A DNA stretch of 64,000 nucleotides from Cephalotrichum gorgonifer (lineage: Eukaryota; Ascomycota; Sordariomycetes; Microascales; Microascaceae): NCBI GenBank assembly GCA_900312665.1, contig ONZQ02000005.1, forward strand, positions 1,529,077 to 1,593,076, written 5' to 3'. Shown in pieces: positions 21,323 to 31,797 of the stretch (the first letter of the stretch is position 1; each line of letters begins with the position of its first letter). Under the pieces are notes generated by a model. That model searched no databases. It was not told the origin of the DNA and was given only the letters and a program-made list of their open reading frames with translations. Both the position numbers and the translations under genes were made by a program.

Positions 21323-22402
21323 TCACATTGCTGACGAAATGCCCGGTTGGACCTTTTCCAGCCTATCGAGGAGCTCCTCGAAAATCTTCTTCTGAGCCCG
21401 CTGTCCCCACTCCCCAGTGACATGGCTCGCGGGACTTTAATAATAGCCAAGGTTAGACATTGGAAAGGGAAACAAACGAGCAAAGGGAGGGGGATACACT
21501 TACCTCTCGACGCGGCAGTTCGACAGGTACTGCCCGTTGGACTCCCGGCCCGCTAGAAGGCCATGGACAAGGACACGACTCCCTTCCTCCGTGGAGCGAG
21601 CCAGGAGCTTCTCGAAAATCCTGAACCCGCGGCTCCCCTGCGACTCCCTCGCCAGGGAGGACTTGCAGAAACTCGGATTCGGCGTGTTAATGGTGCAGGC
21701 TCCCTTTCCAGAAGACCCGGACCTCTCGGCAAGCTCGCGGACGGCGTAGATGACGAGCAGTTTGCTCAGGGGATACCTCCCTCCCATATCGGCCGTCCGG
21801 GGATCGTTCAACCGGTCAATAATCTTCTGGCTGCTATCGGGATCCAGCTCCGCCAGAGGTGCCATGTAATGGAGCGCGCTGTTCGGGATCACGTAGTTGG
21901 CGACATGTCCCGTCTTCTCCCCGGACTCTCGCATCTTCGGGAGGAGAAGAAGGTACAGCAAGAATGTGCTGATAAAATTGACGTTGAGCGTCTTTTCGTA
22001 TCCCTCACTGAGGCCGAACTGCGTGGTCATAATGCCAGCGTTGGCTAGCACGCCGTCGAGGCGTGGAAGTTGCGATGCACGAGCTGCGAAGGCCTTGATG
22101 GAGTCATAGCTGTCCATGTCGATGGGCCAGACTTCGATGGACGACTCCGGCTGGCGGGTTAAACTGAGGATTTCCTTTCTTGCCGAGTCACCTTTGGCTG
22201 TAGTCCGCACTGCCATGATCAATTTCCCCACTCCAAGTCGCGAGAGGTGAAGGCTTGCTTCGTATCCGAGACCGGTGTTGGCGCCGGTTACGACAAATGT
22301 TTGGTTCTTGAGGTCGGGATTGCCGACTGGGACGGGGAGCTTCACGAAAAGATTTGAATAGAGGACGGAACGCATTCCCTGCAGTGCTGAAAGGAAAGAC
22401 AT
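21323..22402 (-). CDS. Short-chain dehydrogenase/reductase
   Basis: Two exons on the minus strand (22402-21504 and 21434-21323) give 336 residues; the 69-nt intron has GTAAGT and AAAG ends and a CTAAC branch. The second exon supplies the expected C-terminus (VTGEWGQRAQKKIFEELLDRLEKV). Seen: TGANTGLG at 39-46, NAG at 121-123, and the active-site Y210-xxx-K214 in YPLSK. Similar to fungal SDRs of the retinol-dehydrogenase group; the substrate is unknown. It is divergent from the Zn2Cys6 regulator gene, sharing a 459-bp promoter region, so co-regulation or control by that factor is a reasonable inference. Confidence 0.9.
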
Positions 22403-22861
22403 GGCGATATGCGTGCGTGGGAGGTTAAGAGGGAGCTCACTGAGGGCAGAACGTGGGCGCGTGTCTATTGTGTATGGAAGAATCGAGGCGAATGAGAAAA
22501 TCCACAGAAAATAAGGTAAGTCTTTATATCTATGTCGCCCTCAGCAACGGCCATAGTGATGCTTCTCCCTACTAATACACGGATTTAATATGTCCTTTAG
22601 CGAACCTACCTCATTGGGAAAGAGGAAATGATGATCTCTGATTAGGTGATCGGGAATAGGACAGGATAACGGTGTGGGCGGAGTTATTATCTCCGTGCCC
22701 CACCCGCGTCAGCCGTTACGACAACCGCCAAGGCCACCATCACGCAGAACCCCGTCAAGTGAAGAGGAAGTGGAAGCACCATTGTCACCACCGCCAGCGC
22801 GTATTAAACAGAGCGAAACAAACTCCGAGAAAGACCTTCCGTCGAATGTTCTTTTACTACC
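22403..22861. promoter_or_regulatory. Shared divergent promoter region (SDR / Zn2Cys6 regulator)
   Basis: 459 bp between the two divergent starts. No clear inverted CGG triplet pair was identified by eye. Confidence 0.5.
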
Positions 22862-25261
22862 ATGGATCCCAGCTACCGAAAAGTGGAGAAGCGAAACCGT
22901 CCACCTGTTTCCTGCGAGCCCTGCCGGACTCGAAAGTAATATGCTCCCTACTCTGCATTCCCATGATTCCCGCTCGCTCCGAAGGTTGCGGCATAGGTTC
23001 GCTCACACAGGGATATTCAGACTAAAATGTAATCGCGGCTCCCCTTGCGATACGTGCACTCGGCGTGGGAAGTCCTCAACCTGCAGTTATGCAGCCAACG
23101 TCAGTCGAAGCAAAGCTGGCTCGTCAAAACCGCGCGATTTAAAAGACAGACTAAACACTCTTGAGAATTTGGTATCGTCCTTTCTATCAGGCGACACCGT
23201 CATCCAATCCGCTCTGCGTCCTGGACCAGAACCCGCCGCGGAAGACAACGAGCTTGAGATCAGCGCCTCCTCGTTCGAGCTGGAGAGTGGGCCGCTGCCC
23301 GCACAACACGGCTCAGCTCTTAGCGGCCTAAGCGGAGACGATGCGCTTACCCCAGAGACCCCTCATCTCCAGGAGACCTTCGATGGACAAGTCAATTACA
23401 TCGATCCCAGCCACTGGATGTCCATCCTAGAGGACATTAAGGAGGTTCGAGAGCATCTATCCGGACAAGTACCGACTCAGCCAATGTCACACCACGATAC
23501 CCGCTTCAATCTGGATCATGAGGTGACGGATCCTAGCTTTCTACCCAACTCAGTCCAAGATGTGAGCCTCGATGAGATTCTATCATCATTGCCAAGTCAG
23601 CCTATATGTGATATGCTGCTATCGTGGTACTTCAATTCCCGGTATATGGTTCTCGGTAAGCACGAACAATCTTCGGTCTCAGCTGGATCAGTCCAGTTAC
23701 TAACTAGGGTGTCTACAAAGGTATTATACATCCGGGCAAATTCCAGAGTGAAGTAAGTCTCGGAACTTGCACAACTTACTGATAATGGGAGCTCATGGGG
23801 ATGATACATAGTATGCGGCATTCTGGGAATCACCATCGACGACACCGCCCCTTTGGATAGCCTTGTTATTTTCCGTCCTCAGCGTCGCAGCAACTCTGCG
23901 TCGGATATCGAACATTGCGAATCCTGAGGGGTCGATGCCCCCCATAGACGCCTTACAGAAAAGAGCGGTGCGATGTCTCGTGCTTGGAAGATACTCCACC
24001 GCTAACGCCCTCGCACTCGAGGCCTTCATACTCCACCTCCAAAGCTGCTTCTTCAGCAGCTCAACCCCTCCTACCGACATCTGGTTCGAGATGGGTACAA
24101 TCATCCGGCTGGCATTTCGAATGGGATACCACCGCGACCCAAGCAACCTGCCTGGTATCTCCCCCTTTGACGGCGAGATGCGCCGACGAGTCTGGCTCAA
24201 CATATTCCAGGTAGAAGCCCTGATGTCATTCATGATGGGCTTCCCGAGCATGATCCCAACCGAGTTCTGCGACACCGAAGTCCCGCGGAACCTGGACTAC
24301 TCTGACCTCCACCCTGGCATGATAACACTTCCACCATCTAGGCCTCTTTCCGAGTATACACCAGTGCTCTACACGATCATAAAGGCTGGTGTGATGGGAG
24401 TCTTCAAGAAGATCGTCGCGCACACACAGTCCCTCTCGGTGCCGACCTACGATAAGACACTGGCTCTTGATGCCGAGATGAGGCATATTTACAGCGTAGT
24501 CCCCGATCCGCTAAGACAGCGAGACGTCAATCGTTCATTCCTAGATCACGCCGGACTCATATGCCAGCGGTGCACGATAGAGCTGCTCTACCTGAAGGGC
24601 CTCATCGTCCTTCATCGAAGGTACATCAGTTACGACCTGCAGAGCCCCACATTTGAACCGTTGCGGCGCGCATGCATAAATGCAGCCCTCGACATGCTCT
24701 TCCGCCAGGCGGACTTACACAAGGCGTGTGGGCCTGGAGGGCGGTTATACGAGGACCGGTGGATGGTATTTTCAATCCCAGCGCACGACTTCCTTTTGGC
24801 CGCGATGGTAGTTTGTCTCGATCTATCTATCCGAATGCGCTCCCGAAAACGGACGGTATCCACAGACAGCGGCAGGGAGTACGAACAGCTTGCCGGGAGA
24901 GAGTATCGTGCGCTCCAGATATCTCAGCGGATATGGGCTACCAACGACGCGACGTCTCCCGAGGCTCACATCGCAGCACTAGCGCTTGATCTGATGATCA
25001 AGAAGGTGGCCGACAACGACGTCGGTCTTTTCCTTGAGCATGACGTCCCATCCGGGAACGCGGATTTAGGTGTCGACACGGAGTTGCCGTATGCGAGCGC
25101 GATGTCTCAGATGATCGATGGATCGGAGGGTATTGACTGGGTGAGTGCCCAAGAGCCGCCCCCGTGGAATATGGCGAATGACCTGCTAATACGAGTGATA
25201 GGGCTTATTGGATCAGTATCTGCAGAATATGGATCCTTCGACCCCAGAGGTGGCAAACTAG
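22862..25261 (+). CDS. Zn(II)2Cys6 transcription factor with fungal-specific middle domain
   Basis: Five exons (22862-22935, 23021-23655, 23721-23752, 23812-25140, 25202-25261) give 709 residues. The first splice assembles the binuclear zinc cluster: C18-x2-C21-x6-C28-x5-C34-x2-C37-x8-C46, within VSCEPCRTRKLKCNRGSPC. A short helix likely to be a dimerisation coil follows (DLKDRLNTLENLVSSFL). The 32-nt third exon encodes IIHPGKFQSE and joins YAAFWESPSTTPPLWIALLFSVLSVA, the standard opening of the fungal_trans domain, which runs to about residue 450 (RMGYHRDPSNLPGISPFDGEMRRRVW). The last exon gives LLDQYLQNMDPSTPEVAN. It is a nuclear DNA-binding regulator; targets unknown, the divergent SDR being the obvious candidate. 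Confidence 0.93.
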
Positions 25262-25358
25262 GTTGTGCATCAAACGGACCTGTTTAGCTGCGGACAGTTC
25301 ATGTGAAAACCACTGGCACTTCCTCTGGACTCCAACGCCGGCAAGCAACGCGCCACTC

Positions 25359-25432
25359 GCCCAGTGGACCCAATCGGTAGAGCGTCATGGGTACTAGGTT
25401 TATGATCCGACTCCTGCATCCAAAAAGAAAAG
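25359..25432 (+). pseudogene. tRNA-Lys pseudogene
   Basis: Begins GCCCAG and contains AATCGGTAGAGCGTCA, 16 nt identical to the D-arm and A box of tRNA-Lys at 20600. The anticodon stem and T-arm are destroyed (GTACTAGGTTTATGATCC) while the remnant of the T stem reads ACTCCTGCATCC. Confidence 0.65.
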
Positions 25433-25460
25433 GAAAATAAGAGTAAAAAGAAAATTCATG

Positions 25461-25552
25461 CGAGCAACGCAGGACTCGAACCTGCAACCTTTGCTTTGCA
25501 AACTCCGCTCCGAAGATAGGAGAGCAACGCGCTACCATTGCGCCAGCCGCCC
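25461..25552 (-). tRNA. tRNA-Arg (CCT), intron-containing
   Basis: 92 nt, minus strand. Acceptor GGGCGGC pairs with GTTGCTC (three G-U pairs), discriminator G. D-arm GCGC/GCGC; anticodon stem TTGCT/AGCAA; loop CTCCTA gives CCT. The intron is about 20 nt (TCTTCGGAGCGGAGTTTGCA). T-arm GCAGG/CCTGC with TTCGAGT. Confidence 0.92.
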
Positions 25553-25934
25553 GATGATGCTGATTGGATGCTAATCGATTCTCTCGCGGCATTATCATCC
25601 CCCCGTGGAAGAGGGGAGTAGAGACATCGACCATCGTCACCGAGGGAGGCGAGGTGGTTGATTGTTAGCTTTCATGACCTCATAGATTCTTCCGGGGCTG
25701 CTTAGCGTATGGATGTACGTATATCACGATCGGGATAGCCCCATCATCCATCCACTTACATGCACATCCGATCTTGCCTGCAATATGAACAGGACATTGC
25801 CTAAACACTTCATACATGTATTTCATACACATGGAGCAAATTATCACTTCTATTTATCTACAAACACTAAGATCTATAACTTAACTGAAGGCCAAAAAAA
25901 AATCAAAAAAGAAGATCAAGTCGTGAAGAATTGA
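25553..25934. other. Intergenic, no gene seen
   Basis: Between two minus-strand tRNAs; its right end carries about 30 bp shared with the 3' flank of the first tRNA-Ile. Confidence 0.5.
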
Positions 25935-26029
25935 TGGTCAGTATGAGGGTCGAACTCATGACCTTGGCATTTACCGTTAAGCCGGATAGCTTATTAGTAC
26001 CACGCTCTAACCAACTGAGCTAACCAACC
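25935..26029 (-). tRNA. tRNA-Ile (AAT), second copy, intron-containing
   Basis: 95 nt, minus strand. Same exons and fold as the copy at 10222. The intron differs by one base (AACGGTA for AATGGTA). The 3' flank is identical to that copy for about 30 bp, ending in a T-tract. Confidence 0.96.
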
Positions 26030-26297
26030 GTGATTAACAAGCTTCGGACTTCACCCCACGTAGCCTTGCGTAGACCGACAACTCTAGAGCCCAAATGCTC
26101 TTCTTACTCGAAGACTGACAGACGAGAGAGGGTATGCGAGGGGAGGAAACTCGCCCGTCCTTATCATAGCGTCAGTTCACGTCACTCTGCAGGTTTCAGA
26201 TTGTCGAACTGACGGATGGTGGTCAGGTTATCGACTCGCCCATGAACATCAAAAGCACTGCTGTGATATAGTCTCACGTTACTACGCTACCGACCTA

Positions 26298-27992
26298 TCA
26301 CCTAGTTTCAACAACGCTACCCAGTTCCGTCGTGGGCTGAATGTACGGCGCAACCTTCTTCCTAGCCATAGTAAGCTGCTCGAACGCATACGCCATTCCG
26401 ATAAGCCTCTCCTCACTATAATGCTCCCCCAAGAACGAGATGCCAAACGGAATGTTTGGCGCAATGGTGTTCAGGTCGCCACGTCCATTGCGGATTACCG
26501 TTGTGTTCTCTGGCATCTTTCCAAGCGGGACCGTCACAATAGGCGCCCCAATAATGGCAGGCAGGTGGCTCGCCGACATCGACGGTACGATTATCGCATC
26601 TAGAGACATGTTCCTCAATGCGCCCGTGATTCCGAGCTCTCCGGCGTAGTAGTAAGCGGTGGAGTAGATAGGCCAAAACTCAGGGCTCGTGTTGTCTACA
26701 CCTAGCTCGAGAGCCCGCTCCCAGGTCGCCGTGTCCCGGTCGGGCCAAGCCTCAAGCTCGAAGCCCTGGGTAAAGCTCTGCAGGTCGGGCAGCGATGCGA
26801 TGTTGTGCGGATTGACGGTCAGCTGATCGAAGTATTGGGCGATGTTTATCACGAAGTCCGCCGGCAAGATGTTGTTCAAGGTGGCGTTCGAGACCAGGAG
26901 GTCCCAGCCTTCTAGGCGGATGTCGTCCACGACCTCCGCGCCCGCAGCTCGGAAAATGTCGAGGGATTCATTGAACGCCGCTACCATCGGCTCAACATAC
27001 TCGGCGGGGTTTATCATGTTCCTCGGGACGCCGACACGCTTCCCCTGTAGAGCCGAAAGGTCACAGGCTTTGACGTAGTCCGGTAGTGAGTAGAACGGGA
27101 TAGACGACGTGTAGTTATCCCTCGGGTCCGGGCCGGAGATGGCGGCTAGAACGTACGCCGCGTCCTTCACAGTCCGCGCCATGGGCCCAACGGTATCCTG
27201 GCGCTCCGAAATCGGGACGACGAGATACCGAGACGTGAGCCCGACGGTCGGCTTGATGCCCACTAAATTGTTCGACTCTGACGGTCCAGTGATCGACCCG
27301 TCCGTCTCTGTCCCGAGTGAGGCAAACGCCAGCCCTAGCGAGCTCGCCACACCGGATCCCGAAGACGATCCTGACGGGTCCTGCTGTGGGTAATACGCTC
27401 CCTCCGTCTGCCCGCCATACGCGGACCACCCGTTACTGGAGCTAGAGTACGAGCTCCGGTAGTTCGCCCACTGAGAGAGGTTCGTCTTTCCGAGGATCAC
27501 GGCCCCCGCCTTCCGAAGCTTCGCCGCCACCGTGCTGTCCCTGGGTACTTTCGCGCCTAGCAGGGCGTACGACCCCGCCGTGTTCGACATTCCGTCATCG
27601 GTAGCGATGTTATTCTTAAGGAGAATCGGGATGCCGTGAAGGGGCCCCGCCACCTCCCCGCGTGCGCGAGAGTCGTCGGCCTCAGCGGCGATGGACAGCG
27701 CGTCGGGATTGAGCTCCGTCACGGCCTTGAGCGTGTCATTGACCTCTAGAATCCGAGCGATGTACGCGTTGACGAGATCTACGCTGGTGAACAGACCGGA
27801 CTCAAGGCCCGACGCGAGATCTTCCAGGGTCGCGTCGAGAAGCGGGGGGAAGCGCTCGTCGCGGATCGCGGTGGTCGAGTCTGCGCGGGCTACGGGTGGT
27901 AAAATCACGCGCTGGCCGACATCTGTGGCGGCGCATAATGCCACGGCAAATGCAAGCTTATAAATGAGCATCATGAGGCCGATTTTCGTCAT
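26298..27992 (-). CDS. Secreted amidase (amidase-signature family)
   Basis: 564 residues, single exon. The frame is open further upstream only from a GTG; the ATG at 27992 is chosen because it starts a signal-peptide-like segment (IGLMMLIYKLAFAVALCAATDV). Catalytic Ser-cisSer-Lys triad by family position: K126 in PILLKNN, the cis-Ser in SGSSSGSG at 207-214, and the nucleophile S233 in GTETDGSI. Length and the downstream LVGIKPTVGLTSR..VPISERQDTVGPMARTVKDAA block are typical of fungal amidase-signature proteins. The usual second Gly of GGS is Asp here. It hydrolyses amide bonds, probably outside the cell or in the secretory path; substrate unknown. Confidence 0.9.
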   Translation of the reverse strand: MTKIGLMMLIYKLAFAVALCAATDVGQRVILPPVARADSTTAIRDERFPPLLDATLEDLASGLESGLFTSVDLVNAYIARILEVNDTLKAVTELNPDALSIAAEADDSRARGEVAGPLHGIPILLKNNIATDDGMSNTAGSYALLGAKVPRDSTVAAKLRKAGAVILGKTNLSQWANYRSSYSSSSNGWSAYGGQTEGAYYPQQDPSGSSSGSGVASSLGLAFASLGTETDGSITGPSESNNLVGIKPTVGLTSRYLVVPISERQDTVGPMARTVKDAAYVLAAISGPDPRDNYTSSIPFYSLPDYVKACDLSALQGKRVGVPRNMINPAEYVEPMVAAFNESLDIFRAAGAEVVDDIRLEGWDLLVSNATLNNILPADFVINIAQYFDQLTVNPHNIASLPDLQSFTQGFELEAWPDRDTATWERALELGVDNTSPEFWPIYSTAYYYAGELGITGALRNMSLDAIIVPSMSASHLPAIIGAPIVTVPLGKMPENTTVIRNGRGDLNTIAPNIPFGISFLGEHYSEERLIGMAYAFEQLTMARKKVAPYIQPTTELGSVVETR

Positions 27993-29105
27993 AAGGGCAA
28001 TTGGTGTTGATCGAAATATTGTATGAACAGAGGCGCTGATACCCTCCTGCGGTTGGAACGAGAACGTGGTTCGCGAAGGAAGTCGAGGCAGTTCCGCAAA
28101 CACAGTAGGTTGTCTATAGACACCGATCACCCTCGCTTCCAGTGCATGGTTTATCAAATTAAGGAGCTCGAATAAGCGAAGGTGTACCACACCGTATTAC
28201 AATCCCGGCATATTACCCCGCGGCAGTAATAGGGCCGATTCCTGCAGGGCACTGTCCGATATAGTTGCCTAAATATTACACGTGCCCTGGGTCAATCCTA
28301 CTGCAAAGATATGATTAGGTGAGATATAACGAAGTGCATATATACTCTTCGATCTTGGTTCCGCCCCCCCGGATACTACGGGAAGGTTGGTTGAGCCGTG
28401 TCGATGATAACTTTTGCGCGGTACAGAGTATATTATCCCCACTTTCCATATGGTATCTGATAACAGAGACTGGGTGGTTGTAGACCGTTGCCCACTGATA
28501 CACGGAGAAGTCACGATTGGGGGCGCGGAGGAAACATGATGGAATTGAGATTCCGCCTTACAAACCGTACCTACTGCCTCAGGTTCATGAAAAGGTGATA
28601 GGTGGCCTGTTACTCAAGACGGCCGCCAGTATAATGTCGAGTGGAAGGCATACGAAGCTGTCAGCTTGGCATATTATCACCAACCTAAGAATCAGCCCCT
28701 ACGTTGAAGTTGGGCAGTTGAACTTGGACTGAAGTGTCAATAATACTAGTATAGTCCATAACAATTGAAACCGGGAATGGAAACCAATAGCTCCCAGACT
28801 TGTTGAGAAGCAGCACCTGTCTGAATATGGCGCGCTGCCCCGCATATGTGCTGATACACCCCGACATTTGGAGAGTCAAGGCATTCCTGAGTGCATTAAT
28901 AATAGCATCCTAGTGCGATTAATAATGCTGCTACTGCCAATACAGCGATGATGTGCCCATCCTAGCGATATCACCTCATTTGGTGTATTATCAATCAACT
29001 ATAAATATATATCTGAGATTCACCTAGTTTAGACTGATGAAGCTTGGAAATTATCGATCCGAAATCTAGCCCGCTCAGCAACGTCTGATAGCCAATCCAC
29101 TCAAA
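27993..29105. other. Intergenic, no gene seen
   Basis: About 1.1 kb divergent region between the amidase and the Gal80-like gene. Short AT-rich frames only, none supported. Confidence 0.5.
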
Positions 29106-30289
29106 ATGGCCCAATCACCAATCCCTCTCGCCATAATCGGGCTCTCCTCATCCGCCGCAACCTCCTGGGCCAGCTCCGCCCACCTCCCCTACCTTCTCTC
29201 CCCCCTCGGCCGTCAGAAATACAATATCATCGCCCTCCTGAATTCCAGTGTCTCATCCGCTCGTGAAGCCATAGCTCACTACAACCTCCCTGCCTCAACC
29301 CGCGCCTACGGGAACCCGCACGACCTCGCCGCCGACCCGGACGTCCGGCTCGTCGTGTGCGCCACGCGCGTCGACAAGCACGACGCCACCACCCGGCCGA
29401 GCATCCAGGCTGGGAAGGACGTCATCATTGAGTGGCCGCTAGCGGAGAATGCGGGTATAGCGAGGGAGCTTGCGTCGCTCGCTGCAGAGAAGAAGGTGAG
29501 AGCCGCCGTTGGGTTACAGGGTCGTGTGGCACCTATATACAAGAAGGTTGCGGAGATTCTCGACTCGGGTAGGATTGGGAAGGTAGTGAGTAGCGAGGTT
29601 AGGGCATCGGGAGGCAGTATTGATGCGCGTGTTTTGCCTGTCGGGTTGAAGTATTTTGCGCAGAAAGAGGTTGGAGGGAATATCATTACCATCGGGTTTG
29701 GCCACTGTAAGTCTACTCACTCCACTCCTGACCAGCTAGGCCGAACTCTAATGCCGCAACAGTGTCCGACAGCATTCAGCACATCCTAGGAGTCATTCAA
29801 TCCCCAAGCTCCACCACTCAGATCCGCTACCCAGACGTCAAAATCCGCGGCCCCGAAGGCACCATCATCGAGATTATCAAGTCCGACGTCCCAGATCTAA
29901 TCGTTGTATCTGGTGCTCTGCCAGGGACATCCCGCGTCGTCGAAGGCGCTACTCTATCTATCCGCTTCCGGCGCGGAGCGGCCTTCAAGGACGAGCCAGG
30001 CCTCGTGTGGACGATTGAGGGAGAGAAGGGAGAGCTCCGTCTCGTCGCTCCCTCGGGTCCCGCAGTTCAAGCCGTGTTTTCTAAGCCGATTTCTATCGAG
30101 GTCCATGATTATGCCACTGACGAGGTGGCGCCTATTGAGTGGGCATGGTATGACTGGCAGGAGGAGTTGCCGATCGCGAGTAGGAACATCGGGGCGTTGT
30201 ATGAAGCATTCGCTGAGGGTGGAGGGTATGCGACCTTCCAGGATGCGCTGGAGCGCCATGAGCAAATTGACAATCTGCTGGGTAGCTAA
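29106..30289 (+). CDS. Gfo/Idh/MocA-family oxidoreductase, Gal80-like
   Basis: Two exons (29106-29706, 29763-30289) give 375 residues; the 56-nt intron has a GTAAGT donor, CTGAC branch and CAG acceptor. The N-terminal Rossmann half (IPLAIIGLSSSAATSWASSAHLPYL) is followed by VIIEWPLAENAG, the Gal80-type variant of the family's EKP motif, and then GLQGRVAPIYKKVAEILDSGRIGKVVSSEVRASG leading into the C-terminal beta domain. Family members are NAD(P)-dependent sugar oxidoreductases or, like Gal80, regulators that kept the fold. Whether this one is enzymatic cannot be told. It stands alone, with no galactose-pathway genes near it. Confidence 0.88.
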
Positions 30290-30964
30290 GGCGGATCCGC
30301 AGGATTGTTTAGTTTAGCTTCTTAGGGCGGAGGAATATGGGCTTAATGAGGCTTGAAAAGCCATTTGCTTACCCATGTCCTCGACTGATTTCCAACTTCC
30401 GCTCCACCGCCTCGTCTTTCTCTTCGTCCGCCTGAGGGCCCGGCCTTGCCTTGATGGGAGTGCAAGCTCAAGGACATCTCTATCAACAAGCCACGCGAAT
30501 TCCGCGATCACGCCTCGCCGATTGGGGCTGTTCCTCTATTAAACAGTTGTTTGTTAAACTAAACGGCGAGGGCCCGACCTGTCCATAATCGTGGCCAGAC
30601 CGTTCATGTCTCGCAGTTTCACTCAATCTTATCCTCTAGAATACACCAAGACACATTAATTTCCGCGTTAAGACTCGTCACTGCCTACCTTAGCCTTATG
30701 ATGGCTGTTTCCGAATAGTGCCAAAGAAGCCTTGGAAGAGTCGAGATGGACTACTCTGACATGGTTGCTTTTTACAAACAACGGCAATGCTTGGCTATAT
30801 TTGCTCCACTCTCGGAGAGAAACAGAGGAGGGGCATTCAATTCTTCGGACAGGCTTTGGGTAATAACTGTATCCAAGTTCGCCGATGCATTCAGGGTCCG
30901 GTGCAAGTGTCCCCAGCTTAACCGTAATAGCTCAACTGTTCTCGAGTTACTATCAGATAATCAG
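30290..30964. other. Intergenic, no gene seen
   Basis: Frames at 30314-30511 (minus) and 30746-30985 (plus) lack recognisable content. Confidence 0.5.
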
Positions 30965-31048
30965 GGATTGATAGCTCAGTGGTAGAGCGGGAGATTGCAG
31001 TTTCTGCAAAATATCTTCAGGTCGCGTGTTCGATCCACGCTCGGTCCT
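30965..31048 (+). tRNA. tRNA-Cys (GCA), intron-containing
   Basis: 84 nt. Acceptor GGATTGA pairs with TCGGTCC, discriminator T. D-arm GCTC/GAGC; anticodon stem GGAGA/TCTTC; loop TTGCAG gives GCA, followed by a 12-nt intron (TTTCTGCAAAAT). T-arm GCGTG/CACGC with TTCGATC. A T-tract follows at once. Confidence 0.95.
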
Positions 31049-31797
31049 CTTTTTTTGACCCTTTTCTTTAGGGTTTTTTTTGGGTTCGGCTTGCAAAATT
31101 TCACATGGGTTCTCCTTTAGCCTCCGAGCTGTACTGATAAAACGCTAACCTGCCTGTTGTCTATGCTAATAGGCAGGTAGGCTAGCTGCGTAGGCGTAGA
31201 CTGGACTGTACTTGAGGAAGCAGGCTACCGTACAAGAGTGGGCGTAAATAGGCGGGCTCTCTATAAATAAAAAGTATTCCAGTAGAAAGGGTATAGCATA
31301 GTGAGGGGCAGAGGTGAGAGTTCAACCGAATAATACTGTGTCGGACTGGGCTGGCATTAGCATTAGAGCAATTCGATCTGGTGCTTGCTATTTCCTTGGA
31401 ACGGCAAGTGTCCGTGCCCACAACCATACCGGTTTTGGGCGCTCTGTCCAGGGCCTTCCATGTCCGGATAGGATTCTTAACAGTGGAAGCTTCCTTCATT
31501 GGCCAACTATTCCTTGGCTTTTGACTACCCCAGCTATTCGCTTGATCGATTGCGCCACGTTCTCCTCAGATGTCGGTAGATACAGTGCTTCTTCCCCCCA
31601 GGACACAGGACAATACACTCCTGACCTCGACCCAATCTCACCCCGATCTCCTCCGCGGACCTTCTCGCGCTAGGACCCCGCTAACCCGATCAATAAATAA
31701 GGCGGAAACGCGATCAAAGCATCGAAAAAAAAGTTGTGGGACCCGCAAGCACTTCAAGCACTGAGGCACCGTCTTCTCCCTGTCTGGTCCAAACACC
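31049..31797. other. Intergenic, no gene seen
   Basis: From the tRNA-Cys terminator to the P450 start; several overlapping random frames. Confidence 0.45.
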
